Source of the DNA: Bacteroidota bacterium
GTDB lineage: Bacteria; Bacteroidota; Bacteroidia; Cytophagales; Cyclobacteriaceae
Length of the DNA: 64,000 nucleotides
Reading direction: 5' to 3'
Assembly: GCA_016191555.1 (NCBI GenBank)
Contig: JACPVX010000057.1
Location: forward strand, 1 to 64,000
A program made the translations under genes and the position numbers. Below the pieces are notes generated by a model. That model had not been told where the DNA came from. It worked only from the letters and a program-made list of their open reading frames with translations, and did no database searches. Below, in pieces: positions 9,123 to 16,900 of this stretch; positions within the stretch are counted from its first letter, which is position 1, and the number at the start of each line of letters is the position of its first letter.

Positions 9123-9728
9123 ATGTTTATAGAACCTCACATTGGGCGAAACGCCAGAGCCGAGAAAAATGGCTGGATTGAGGTGGTATGTGGTTGCATG
9201 TTTTCCGGTAAAACCGAGGAATTGATTCGAAGGCTCAATCGCGCTCTAATCGCTCAACAAAAAGTGGAAATCTTTAAACCGGCAATTGATAAGCGCTATG
9301 ATGATCAGAAAATCGTATCGCACAGCGAACGCGAAATTCGTTCTACGCCTGTCAACTTTGCCGGAGATATTTTGTTGCTGGCAGGTGATTGTGATGTGGT
9401 GGGCATTGATGAAGCTCAATTTTTTGATGATGCCATAGTTGACGTTTGTAATTCGCTGGCCAATGCCGGAAAGCGTGTAATTGTGGCGGGCCTGGATATG
9501 GATTATGAAGGTAAGCCGTTTGGGCCCATGCCTAACTTACTCGCGGTAGCGGAATTTGTAACCAAAGTGCACGCTATCTGCGCACAAACAGGAGAACTGG
9601 CATCATTCTCATTTAGGCTCACAGAAAATAAATCGCAAGTGCTATTGGGTGAAAAAGATAAATACGAAGCGCGCAATCGCAGATCTTTTGTGGAGGGTAT
9701 GAAAGAAGCTAAACCAACACGGAGTTAG
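9123..9728 (+). CDS. tdk: Thymidine kinase, type II
   Basis: This enzyme phosphorylates thymidine with ATP in the pyrimidine salvage pathway. The Walker A loop is GCMFSGKT (24-31), and the catalytic Glu97 lies in the IDEAQFFD Walker B-like strand. The lasso region ASFSFRLTENK (160-170) contacts thymidine. The normal four-Cys zinc site is mostly missing: only Cys153 remains, and the aligned partners are Thr156, Asn185 and Ser188. Its 201 residues are normal. The gene sits 14 bases upstream of recO and is probably co-transcribed with it. Confidence 0.94.
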   Translation: MFIEPHIGRNARAEKNGWIEVVCGCMFSGKTEELIRRLNRALIAQQKVEIFKPAIDKRYDDQKIVSHSEREIRSTPVNFAGDILLLAGDCDVVGIDEAQFFDDAIVDVCNSLANAGKRVIVAGLDMDYEGKPFGPMPNLLAVAEFVTKVHAICAQTGELASFSFRLTENKSQVLLGEKDKYEARNRRSFVEGMKEAKPTRS

Positions 9729-9742
9729 CGCACCGTTCAGAC

Positions 9743-10411
9743 ATGTTGCTAAAAACAAGAGGCATTGTATTTCGGTTTACCAAATTTGCGGAGTCATCCA
9801 TCATCGTCACGATTTTTACGGAACAACTTGGCCTTCAATCCTACATTGTTAATAGTGCACGAAGCAAGTCAGGTAAAGGAAAGATAGCGTTATACCAACC
9901 ACTTACGCTCCTCGACCTGGTCGTGTATCACAAAGAGAACGCCAATATTTTACGCTTGAAAGAAGTTCGATGCGTTCATCCGTATCAAACCATCACCTCC
10001 GATTTTAAGAAATCAACGGTGGCACTTTTCTTAACTGAGATGATCAACAAATCCGTAAAGGAACAGACCCATTCGCAAGAGTTGTGTCATTTTCTTTTCG
10101 AATCATTTATCACATTGGATCAGGAGAATATTCAAGTAGAAAACTTTCACTTACTGTTTCTCATCAAGCTAAGTCGGTTGCTCGGGTTCGGCCCCAGCCA
10201 AACCACTGAAATTCTTACTCCATTTTATGCCGATGATGCCGAAGAAATTATTTTAGAGCAATTGCTTCACGCAGATTATTCGGTTAGCATTATCATGAAT
10301 CAAGTGCAACGAAGAAATTTGCTGGACGTATTGCTGCGATTTTATGCGCTGCATATAGACGGTTTAGGTGAAATAAAATCCATACCCGTGGTGCGTGATT
10401 TAATTAATTAG
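9743..10411 (+). CDS. recO: DNA repair protein RecO
   Basis: The 222-residue protein starts with the RecO OB-fold signature (KTRGIVFRFTKFAESSIIVTIFTE), then LYQPLTLLDLVVY, and continues with a helical C-terminal domain. RecO anneals ssDNA and helps RecR load RecA on SSB-coated gaps (RecFOR pathway). The C-terminal four-Cys zinc motif of some RecO proteins is not present. It lies between tdk and a thioesterase gene with short gaps, suggesting a tdk-recO-thioesterase transcript. Confidence 0.9.
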   Translation: MLLKTRGIVFRFTKFAESSIIVTIFTEQLGLQSYIVNSARSKSGKGKIALYQPLTLLDLVVYHKENANILRLKEVRCVHPYQTITSDFKKSTVALFLTEMINKSVKEQTHSQELCHFLFESFITLDQENIQVENFHLLFLIKLSRLLGFGPSQTTEILTPFYADDAEEIILEQLLHADYSVSIIMNQVQRRNLLDVLLRFYALHIDGLGEIKSIPVVRDLIN

Positions 10412-10424
10412 AAAATTGTAAGAC

Positions 10425-10883
10425 ATGACAACATTTGAATTACCCATACAAGTTCGCTGGTCAGATATTGACCAAAATCGTCACCTACGCCATTCGGCTT
10501 ACTACGATTATGGAGCGACCACTCGCATTGCTTGTTTCTCACAACAAGGGCTTACCAATTTGAAATTTGAAGAACTGCGAATTGGTCCAATTTTATTTCG
10601 CGAGGAAGCGCTTTTTAAACGCGAGATAAAATTTGAAGATAAAGTGACGGTTGATCTCGTAGTCTATAAAGCAGCGCCTGATTTTTCCCGATGGAGTATT
10701 CGCCATCATATTTATAAAGAAGATCGCACAATCGCGGCCATCATTAATATGGATGGCGCTTGGATAGATATGACTAAACGCAAACTCACCATTCCCAATG
10801 AGTTTATCCAAAATGTGTTTGCTGATTTTCCGAAGGCGGAGGATTTTGTTTGGCTGCCGGCTAAGCCATCAATTTCTCAATAA
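10425..10883 (+). CDS. Acyl-CoA thioesterase, 4HBT hotdog family
   Basis: This 152-residue single hotdog-fold protein has the motif RWSDIDQNRHLRHSAYYDY, in which the Asp and the following helix form the 4-hydroxybenzoyl-CoA/YbgC-type active site. The substrate chain length cannot be read from sequence. Its last 23 bases overlap the 3' end of the convergent moxR-type gene, so the two transcripts share complementary ends. Confidence 0.88.
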   Translation: MTTFELPIQVRWSDIDQNRHLRHSAYYDYGATTRIACFSQQGLTNLKFEELRIGPILFREEALFKREIKFEDKVTVDLVVYKAAPDFSRWSIRHHIYKEDRTIAAIINMDGAWIDMTKRKLTIPNEFIQNVFADFPKAEDFVWLPAKPSISQ

Positions 10884-11829
10884 TACCATCAACGGAAATG
10901 CCTTCAGCTTCTGCTTTAAAGTTGCGCACAATGCGGTGACGCAATACGGGTTTAGCGACTGCCTGAACATCTTCGATATCAGGTGAGTATTTACCGTTGA
11001 TCAGTGCATTGCATTTCGCTCCTAACACTAAAAACTGAGAAGCTCTCGGGCCAGCACCCCATTCTAACCACTCGTTAGAAATGGTCGAACCGTTTTTTCC
11101 GGGGCGCGTAGCCTGCGCCAATTTCACTGCATATTCCACAACATTATCAGCAATAGGTACTCTGCGAACCAGATGTTGAAACGCGATAATATCTTCTGCT
11201 GATAAAATTTTACCTACCTGTTGTGTGAAGTCGGCAGTCGTATTTTTCACAATGTTTATTTCTTGCTGATAGCTGGGATAGTCTAAAAAAATGTTGAACA
11301 TAAAACGATCCAACTGTGCTTCCGGCAATGGATATGTTCCTTCTTGTTCAATCGGGTTTTGTGTTGCCAAAACAAAGAAGGGTTTAGGAAGCGGATAATT
11401 ATTTCCGGCAATCGTTACAGCATATTCTTGCATGGATTCCAGCAATGCTGCCTGCGTTTTAGGAGGAGTTCGGTTAATCTCGTCAGCCAAAATAATATTC
11501 GCAAAGATTGGGCCCTTCACAAACTGAAAGTTTCGCTCTTTGTCCATCGTTTCTGCCCCTACTATATCCGATGGCATCAGATCCGGTGTAAACTGAATGC
11601 GCTTAAAATGAAGATCAAGTGACTTGGAAATAGTTTGAACTAACAACGTTTTAGCCAATCCGGGAACGCCTACCAAGAGTGAATGACCTTGACAAAATAT
11701 TCCGGTAAGAACCAACTTCACCACCTCATCTTGCCCCACTACCACTTTAGCGATTTCACTGCGTAAATCCTGAAAAGCCTTTGCCAGCGCATCTGCAGCT
11801 TCTACATCATTGGAAAATTGTTTGGCCAT
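10861..11829 (-). CDS. MoxR-family AAA+ ATPase
   Basis: This 322-residue chaperone-like AAA ATPase has Walker A GVPGLAKT (54-61), Walker B IILADE (112-117), sensor-1 ATQNP (about 155-159) and the C-terminal lid. MoxR proteins usually work with DUF58/von Willebrand A proteins in assembling or activating enzyme complexes. No such gene is adjacent here. Instead it follows three periplasmic PPIase-like genes on the same strand. The 68-bp gap to the upstream gene leaves room for a separate promoter. Confidence 0.93.
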   Translation of the reverse strand: MAKQFSNDVEAADALAKAFQDLRSEIAKVVVGQDEVVKLVLTGIFCQGHSLLVGVPGLAKTLLVQTISKSLDLHFKRIQFTPDLMPSDIVGAETMDKERNFQFVKGPIFANIILADEINRTPPKTQAALLESMQEYAVTIAGNNYPLPKPFFVLATQNPIEQEGTYPLPEAQLDRFMFNIFLDYPSYQQEINIVKNTTADFTQQVGKILSAEDIIAFQHLVRRVPIADNVVEYAVKLAQATRPGKNGSTISNEWLEWGAGPRASQFLVLGAKCNALINGKYSPDIEDVQAVAKPVLRHRIVRNFKAEAEGISVDGIIEKLMA

Positions 11830-11897
11830 TTTTTACAGATTAAAAATTCAATAGTGAACATTCAAGATAGGATATACCTTGAATATTGGCTTTGAAT

Positions 11898-13262
11898 TTA
11901 CTCTAAGATTTTACAATAATTATACGAGGGGTCAATATTGATGAAAACGTCTTGTCTGGATTTGTTAAACCATTTACCGATCATTTTATCTTTCTTCTCC
12001 GCCAAGGCAGCGGATTGAATTCGGTGCCAATCGTCTTTCAAGTTAGCTTGGTGGGGTGGAATTTTAGCTTTGAAGTAAAGTATGCGTACAGCCTCTTTAC
12101 CATCTTCGGTGCGATAGGTGAGCGGCTTGCTGATATGCCCGACCTTCATCGTGTCCAGAGCTAAATAAACAACCGGATCAATTTCACGAAGAGAAACGTG
12201 GATTCCTCCATCCGGATCCGTAAAATAACCGCCATGACCTTTGGTGCCCATATCATCCGAATATTCTTTAGCAGCATATTCGAATTTGATGCTGTCGCTT
12301 TGAATGCGCGTGCGCAAACTATCCAAATAATTCTCGGCACGCTTTACATCTTCTTCAGACGGGATGCCTTGCAACAAAATATGGCGCGAATTGTATTCGT
12401 TACCTCTGCGGTCGATCAACTGCATAATGTGAATACCAAATGCTGACTCGAACGGTTGTGAAATTTCATTTTTACGAAGTTTAAAAGCCATTGCTTCAAA
12501 TTGGGGCACCATCTGGCCACGACCCACAAAGCCCATCTCACCGCCATTTGCTTTTACACTTGGGTCTTCAGAATATTTTTGCGCTAAGGTGTTGAAGTCT
12601 TCTCCGTTTAAAATACGCTCACGTATTTCGCTCAACTTTCTTTTTGCATCTTCTTTTTGCGAATTGCTGATTTTTACATTTCGCACGATCTGGCCAATCT
12701 CTACATCAGAGGAATAGAAAGGCAAACTGTCTTTTGGGATTTTATTAAAAAACCGCTTCACTTCGGCAGGTGTAATTTTTAAGTCTTTGGTAATGCGCCC
12801 TGTCATTTCACGCGCCAATAATTGCTCGCGGATCTGATCGCGTAACTCTACTCGGATTTGTTCCAAGCTCTTGCCATATCTTCTCTCCAATTCTTCGGGT
12901 GAGTTACCCGAATTTTGAAGGATAGCATTCATTCGTTGCGTGGTGTTTTGATCAACTTCCAAATCAGTTACCAATACAGAGTCGATCTCGGCTTTGGCAA
13001 CCATCAGCTTATTCATGATGAGGCGGTTAAAAAGCTGGCATCTTGCTTCGTCAGAGTTCGGATTTCCTTCGGCCAAGTAGGCTTGATAGGCCGATTCCAG
13101 TTCGGACTTAATCACAATGTAGTTGTCTACCTTGGCGATAATCTTATCCACCACAAAGCCAGTTTTCTCTTTTTCTTGCGCTACGGCTGCGGCAGCCATG
13201 CATAAAGAGAGCAAACTAACGGTCAAAAACCTCGAAATCCTTTCGTTTAGCAGCATTTTCAT
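11898..13262 (-). CDS. surA: SurA-like periplasmic peptidyl-prolyl isomerase
   Basis: The protein has a signal peptide (MKMLLNERISRFLTVSLLSL, cleaved near AVAQ), a SurA N-terminal helical chaperone domain (about residues 35-170), and two rotamase-like segments, one with the parvulin signature YSEDPSVKANGGEMGFVGRG and a second, more divergent one starting SRHILLQ. It probably chaperones outer-membrane proteins in the periplasm. I place the start at 13262 because the sequence GGAGGACGAGG lies at good Shine-Dalgarno distance before that ATG. A longer frame beginning at 13289 would put nine residues before the signal peptide. Even so, the gene overlaps the upstream gene by 47 bases, suggesting coupling. 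Confidence 0.88.
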   Translation of the reverse strand: MKMLLNERISRFLTVSLLSLCMAAAAVAQEKEKTGFVVDKIIAKVDNYIVIKSELESAYQAYLAEGNPNSDEARCQLFNRLIMNKLMVAKAEIDSVLVTDLEVDQNTTQRMNAILQNSGNSPEELERRYGKSLEQIRVELRDQIREQLLAREMTGRITKDLKITPAEVKRFFNKIPKDSLPFYSSDVEIGQIVRNVKISNSQKEDAKRKLSEIRERILNGEDFNTLAQKYSEDPSVKANGGEMGFVGRGQMVPQFEAMAFKLRKNEISQPFESAFGIHIMQLIDRRGNEYNSRHILLQGIPSEEDVKRAENYLDSLRTRIQSDSIKFEYAAKEYSDDMGTKGHGGYFTDPDGGIHVSLREIDPVVYLALDTMKVGHISKPLTYRTEDGKEAVRILYFKAKIPPHQANLKDDWHRIQSAALAEKKDKMIGKWFNKSRQDVFINIDPSYNYCKILE

Positions 13263-14106
13263 ATACCTCGTCCTCCAATTTTTTGGCAAGTTCTACTTTT
13301 CTTTTATTTAAAATAATGTTTTTGATGTCGTCTTGGACAAATTCCAAGGGGGAAACATTGTCCGATATCTTATAAGCATCAATTTTCAGGAAATACAAAT
13401 AACCGGCATCGCTTGTCTCATAAAAGCGATAATTGTATAAAAACTGAATTTTATTCGGTATTTCTGCCAATGGCGAATTGGCGGTCAGTTTGTCAAATTC
13501 TATCCAGGTCGAATCAGGCAATTGGTACGCCTCCGAAAAACGTAAGCAGTACGATTTTAATTCGTTTTGGTCGGTCGGCTTGTTGGAATACATTAGTTCT
13601 TTGATGCGTTGAATGCGCGGAGCCGTTTTTGCTACTTTGATGTAAGTACCCTGAATGATGTTTTGTTTTAAAACAAAGTTATCGAGATGCGTTTTGTAAT
13701 ACTCCTCAATTTCGGCCGGAGAGATGCTATCGTTTAAATTTTTCTTGATGTAATAGTTTTGAAATTCATAGCCAATCAGGCTGTAGCGATAGTCGAGCAC
13801 TTTGCGCTCCACTTCAGCTTCGTTGATGTCGATGTTTTTAGCCGCCTCATTTAACAACAATTGTTTTCGAATCCAGCTATTCACATACGAAGAAACACGA
13901 GTGGCGCTATCTTCACGACTGGCCGTGGGTGGAACGATTCCATTGAGCTCATCAGAATAAAGATAAGCGTCATTTACCCGCGCTACCGCTTTGCGCTCCT
14001 GATCGGTAGCTGCATTATTTTTTTTCATGCGAATCAAGTCGCAGGAAGACACTAAGCAGACAATGCTCGTCCAAAAAAAGATACTTTTAAGATCAGAACT
14101 TCTCAT
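13216..14106 (-). CDS. SurA N-terminal-like periplasmic lipoprotein
   Basis: The 296-residue product begins with a lipoprotein signal (lipobox VSSC, Cys22) and continues as a mostly helical protein resembling the chaperone part of SurA/PpiC proteins (VARVNDAYLYSDEL, SPAEIEEYYKTHLDNFVLKQ). No clear parvulin active-site signature is visible, so it may be a folding chaperone without isomerase activity. Its start overlaps the stop of the upstream PPIase gene by one base (TAATG), and its end overlaps the SurA-like gene, placing it in the middle of a coupled three-gene envelope-folding operon. Confidence 0.82.
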   Translation of the reverse strand: MRSSDLKSIFFWTSIVCLVSSCDLIRMKKNNAATDQERKAVARVNDAYLYSDELNGIVPPTASREDSATRVSSYVNSWIRKQLLLNEAAKNIDINEAEVERKVLDYRYSLIGYEFQNYYIKKNLNDSISPAEIEEYYKTHLDNFVLKQNIIQGTYIKVAKTAPRIQRIKELMYSNKPTDQNELKSYCLRFSEAYQLPDSTWIEFDKLTANSPLAEIPNKIQFLYNYRFYETSDAGYLYFLKIDAYKISDNVSPLEFVQDDIKNIILNKRKVELAKKLEDEVYENAAKRKDFEVFDR

Positions 14107-16052
14107 TATTTCTTCACCAAAGCGCTTAAAACTGCTTTTTTTCCTTTTTTATCGATTGCCACAGGGTATTTCTTGCGAAGACTCTCCAACCAGCGCTTTT
14201 CTAATTCCGCTTGATAGTCTGTAATAATAGATGCACGTGCCTCTTCAAAAGTTTTGATTCCGGGAGCCACTAATCGTACGGCTTCAACAAGATAATAATT
14301 CTTATCTAGTTCTACCTCATGCAATCCGGCTGCCCAGGTGATTTTATCGATTACTTTACTTTCTCCCTTTTCATAATTACGGAAGGGTTGTACCGATTTA
14401 AACTTTTTGATATCCTCATTCTTAATGGAATCACCCGCTTCAACTTTCTTTTTGAATCCGTCAATTATACTTTTATCAGTAGCCATGAATATGCGTGCTT
14501 CAATCCGATCGCCTGCTTTGTATTTTTCTTGATGCGATTGATAAAAATTTCGTTGCCCGGTAGAATCTGCAGATGCTTTATTCCAAATTTCTTTCTCCAT
14601 AATTTCAAAGAAGAGGATGCCTTCATGGTATTCATTTAATAAATTTTTGAATTCCGGCTTTTCGCGAATTAGCTTTTCTTCTTCTACTTCGTTTACTTTT
14701 TCATCCACAAAGTTGAGATACAGTTGATCCATATAAATGGACGGACTGATGTCTGTAGCTGATTGGTTTTTGGCAATGTATCCTACGAAATCGCTCACCA
14801 AATATTTTTTGGTTCCGATGGTGAACAACGTTTTTTTGTTGGAGTCATCATTCCATTTTTTCGTCCACTTGCCTTTTGTAAGGCTAGAATCGGCTGCCGC
14901 AACGACCAGCTTTTTTGTTTCAACATTTTCGATCCAATTAAAATCTTTACGTCTCTTACTGGCCATATTCTTCTGCGACACCTGCAGGCGCTCATCACGG
15001 GCTACTTTTCTTTTCAGAGATGATTCTAATTCAGCATAGCCGGGTAGCGGAATTTTTTTCTCCAATCGAATGATATGCCATCCAATAGCTGATTTAAACG
15101 GATCGCTCAAAGCGCCTGGGTTTTGCATGGCAAAAGCAGTGTTTTCAAATTCGGGCACCGAAGCGAGTGCGCCTACACCAAATGGCCGAAGTCTTCCGCC
15201 ATTATTTTTTGTGTTGCCATCATCGGAGAATTCTTTACAGAGATCATCCCAACTGCGGCCCGCTTTTAACTGATCGAAAATCTCAAAGGCTGTATTTTTT
15301 ACTTTAGTATCATCCGGATTGGTGGCTCGCAACAAAATGTGTGAAACTTCTACTTCGCCTCGAGCTGGCTTTTTGTCGATTACTTTCAATAAATGATAAC
15401 CGAATCTTGTGCGCACAATCGGAGAGAGGTTTCCGATTTTTGTATTGTAGGCTGCCAACTCAAAAGGATAAACCATTTGCATAGCCGTAAAGTATCCTAA
15501 GTCACCGCCATTATACTTCGCACTCGGATCTTCCGAAAGTTCACGGGCAAGTTTTTCGAAATCTTCTCCCGCCTCGATGCGCTTTTTGATGTCTGAAATT
15601 TTCTTGTAAGCGTTGGTTGTATCTGCCGGTGCAGATTCAGGCGTAACCGATATGAGGATGTGCGATGCTCGTACTTCTTGCGTCAATCGCTCGTAGGTTT
15701 CCTTCGTCAGTTTATCCAACAAATCCGGTTCGGCTCTGTAGGGCTTTTTTAGATCTTCGCGGTAGGTATTTAGCTCTTTAACAAACTTGGCAGTGGTGTC
15801 CAGTCCCATCGCCTTTGCCTCGGTAACTTTTAGTTTGAAATTGATAAACAAATCGAGGTACTCGTCAATCTTGGCCTCGGTAAAATCTTCCGTTTTGTTT
15901 TGGTGATTTTTCTTGTAGAGGTAGATAAATTCATCGGTGTAAGTCGGCACTTGACGAACGGTGAAAACCACGGTGGGCTTTTCCGATTTTTTTTCTTGAG
16001 CCAATCCAACGGTCGAAACCAATAGAAATAAAAGAAAACACAGCCTTCGCAT
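14106..16052 (-). CDS. Periplasmic peptidyl-prolyl isomerase with two parvulin domains
   Basis: A signal peptide (MRRLCFLLFLLVSTVGLAQ) is followed by a helical region and two parvulin domains. The first (about residues 128-235) has ASHILISV and YNGGDLGYFTAMQM. The second (about 235-340) has VSHILLRA and KNNGGRLRPFG. A long C-terminal part (about 340-648) shows no domain I can name but is rich in Lys/Glu and may be a chaperone region. It is the first gene of the PPIase-PPIase-SurA-MoxR cluster and is preceded by a good TAnnTTTG box. Confidence 0.9.
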   Translation of the reverse strand: MRRLCFLLFLLVSTVGLAQEKKSEKPTVVFTVRQVPTYTDEFIYLYKKNHQNKTEDFTEAKIDEYLDLFINFKLKVTEAKAMGLDTTAKFVKELNTYREDLKKPYRAEPDLLDKLTKETYERLTQEVRASHILISVTPESAPADTTNAYKKISDIKKRIEAGEDFEKLARELSEDPSAKYNGGDLGYFTAMQMVYPFELAAYNTKIGNLSPIVRTRFGYHLLKVIDKKPARGEVEVSHILLRATNPDDTKVKNTAFEIFDQLKAGRSWDDLCKEFSDDGNTKNNGGRLRPFGVGALASVPEFENTAFAMQNPGALSDPFKSAIGWHIIRLEKKIPLPGYAELESSLKRKVARDERLQVSQKNMASKRRKDFNWIENVETKKLVVAAADSSLTKGKWTKKWNDDSNKKTLFTIGTKKYLVSDFVGYIAKNQSATDISPSIYMDQLYLNFVDEKVNEVEEEKLIREKPEFKNLLNEYHEGILFFEIMEKEIWNKASADSTGQRNFYQSHQEKYKAGDRIEARIFMATDKSIIDGFKKKVEAGDSIKNEDIKKFKSVQPFRNYEKGESKVIDKITWAAGLHEVELDKNYYLVEAVRLVAPGIKTFEEARASIITDYQAELEKRWLESLRKKYPVAIDKKGKKAVLSALVKK

Positions 16053-16071
16053 GTCAGATAATTTTAGGTCG

Positions 16072-16079
16072 CAAAAATA
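16072..16079 (-). promoter_or_regulatory. Promoter -7 box of the PPIase cluster
   Basis: On the minus strand the sequence TATTTTTG exactly fits the Bacteroidota -7 consensus TAnnTTTG, 19 bases before the start codon at 16052. A clear upstream TTG at the expected distance is not present, so only the proximal box is supported. Confidence 0.5.
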
Positions 16080-16119
16080 AGGGTAAAAATCTAGAGATCG
16101 AACGCCATAATTGGGCCAA

Positions 16120-16530
16120 TCAGATGGTTTTGGTTAACCGACATACGTTCTTGCCGCCTTCGTGCAGGTATTCTATTTTATCCATAATGGATTTTACCAG
16201 ACGAATGCCCAAGCCGCCTTTACGTTTTTCGTGTACCAGATTGTCCAACTTAGGCTCTTGAAACTGATTTATGTCAAACATGGAACCATCATCAATGATC
16301 TCAAAAATAAATTTGCCCTTATCGGGGATGTGGATGTTTAACGCAATAAAGTGATCTGGATTGCAATGATGGGCATGAATCATCAGGTTTGAGCACATCT
16401 CGTCTAGCGCCAAAACAATAGCACCCAACTCCAGATCGGACACTTCTTGCCCGTCTAGCGACCTGCGGATGAATTCTCGCACGCCTTTTAAATTGTTCAG
16501 GCTACACCCGGTGTTATAGTGATAGCTCAT
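16120..16530 (-). CDS. Anti-sigma-type serine kinase / ATPase (RsbW-like)
   Basis: This 136-residue GHKL ATPase of the SpoIIAB/RsbW group shows an N-box helix LDEMCSNLMIHAHH, G1 box IDDGSMFD and the GGLGIRLVKSIMD box. In partner switching such kinases bind and phosphorylate a STAS antagonist. The start overlaps the STAS gene by 17 bases, so the two are translationally coupled. No sigma-B-like sigma factor gene is in the window, and the downstream target is unknown. Confidence 0.9.
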   Translation of the reverse strand: MSYHYNTGCSLNNLKGVREFIRRSLDGQEVSDLELGAIVLALDEMCSNLMIHAHHCNPDHFIALNIHIPDKGKFIFEIIDDGSMFDINQFQEPKLDNLVHEKRKGGLGIRLVKSIMDKIEYLHEGGKNVCRLTKTI

Positions 16531-16864
16531 CGGCTAGTTTTTTCGCTTCTTGTTTATTTTCACGAATGTTCAACAGATCGGCCAATCCTAAAATGCTAAA
16601 TGTGTTGAGCACGCGTTCCTTCATGCCAAAGAGCACGAAGCTGATATTTTTGTCTCTCAATTCTTCTATATAAGACATAAACACACCCAAGCCGGCAGAA
16701 GAGATGTATTCTAGCGCCTGGCAGTCTACGAGTATTTTTTTATATCCTTCCCCCACACTTTTGGCGATGGCCAAATCCAACTCAATGGAAGAACTTGCAT
16801 CAATTTCACCCACAATGGCGATGATATCGGCTCCGTCTTCTTGTAGTCTTTTAATGTGAACCAT
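16514..16864 (-). CDS. STAS-domain anti-sigma factor antagonist (RsbV-like)
   Basis: This 116-residue single STAS domain contains GEIDASSSIELD and the antagonist signature YISSAGLGVF. Ser55/Ser56 occupy the position where related proteins are phosphorylated by the RsbW-type kinase. It probably alternates between phosphorylated (inactive) and dephosphorylated (kinase-binding) forms, the latter produced by the neighbouring SpoIIE phosphatase. It lies between the phosphatase and kinase genes in the order expected for a partner-switching module. Confidence 0.92.
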   Translation of the reverse strand: MVHIKRLQEDGADIIAIVGEIDASSSIELDLAIAKSVGEGYKKILVDCQALEYISSAGLGVFMSYIEELRDKNISFVLFGMKERVLNTFSILGLADLLNIRENKQEAKKLADELSL

Positions 16865-16900
16865 GTAGTTGTAACGGTTAAGGTTTTTTTATGTTTATGC

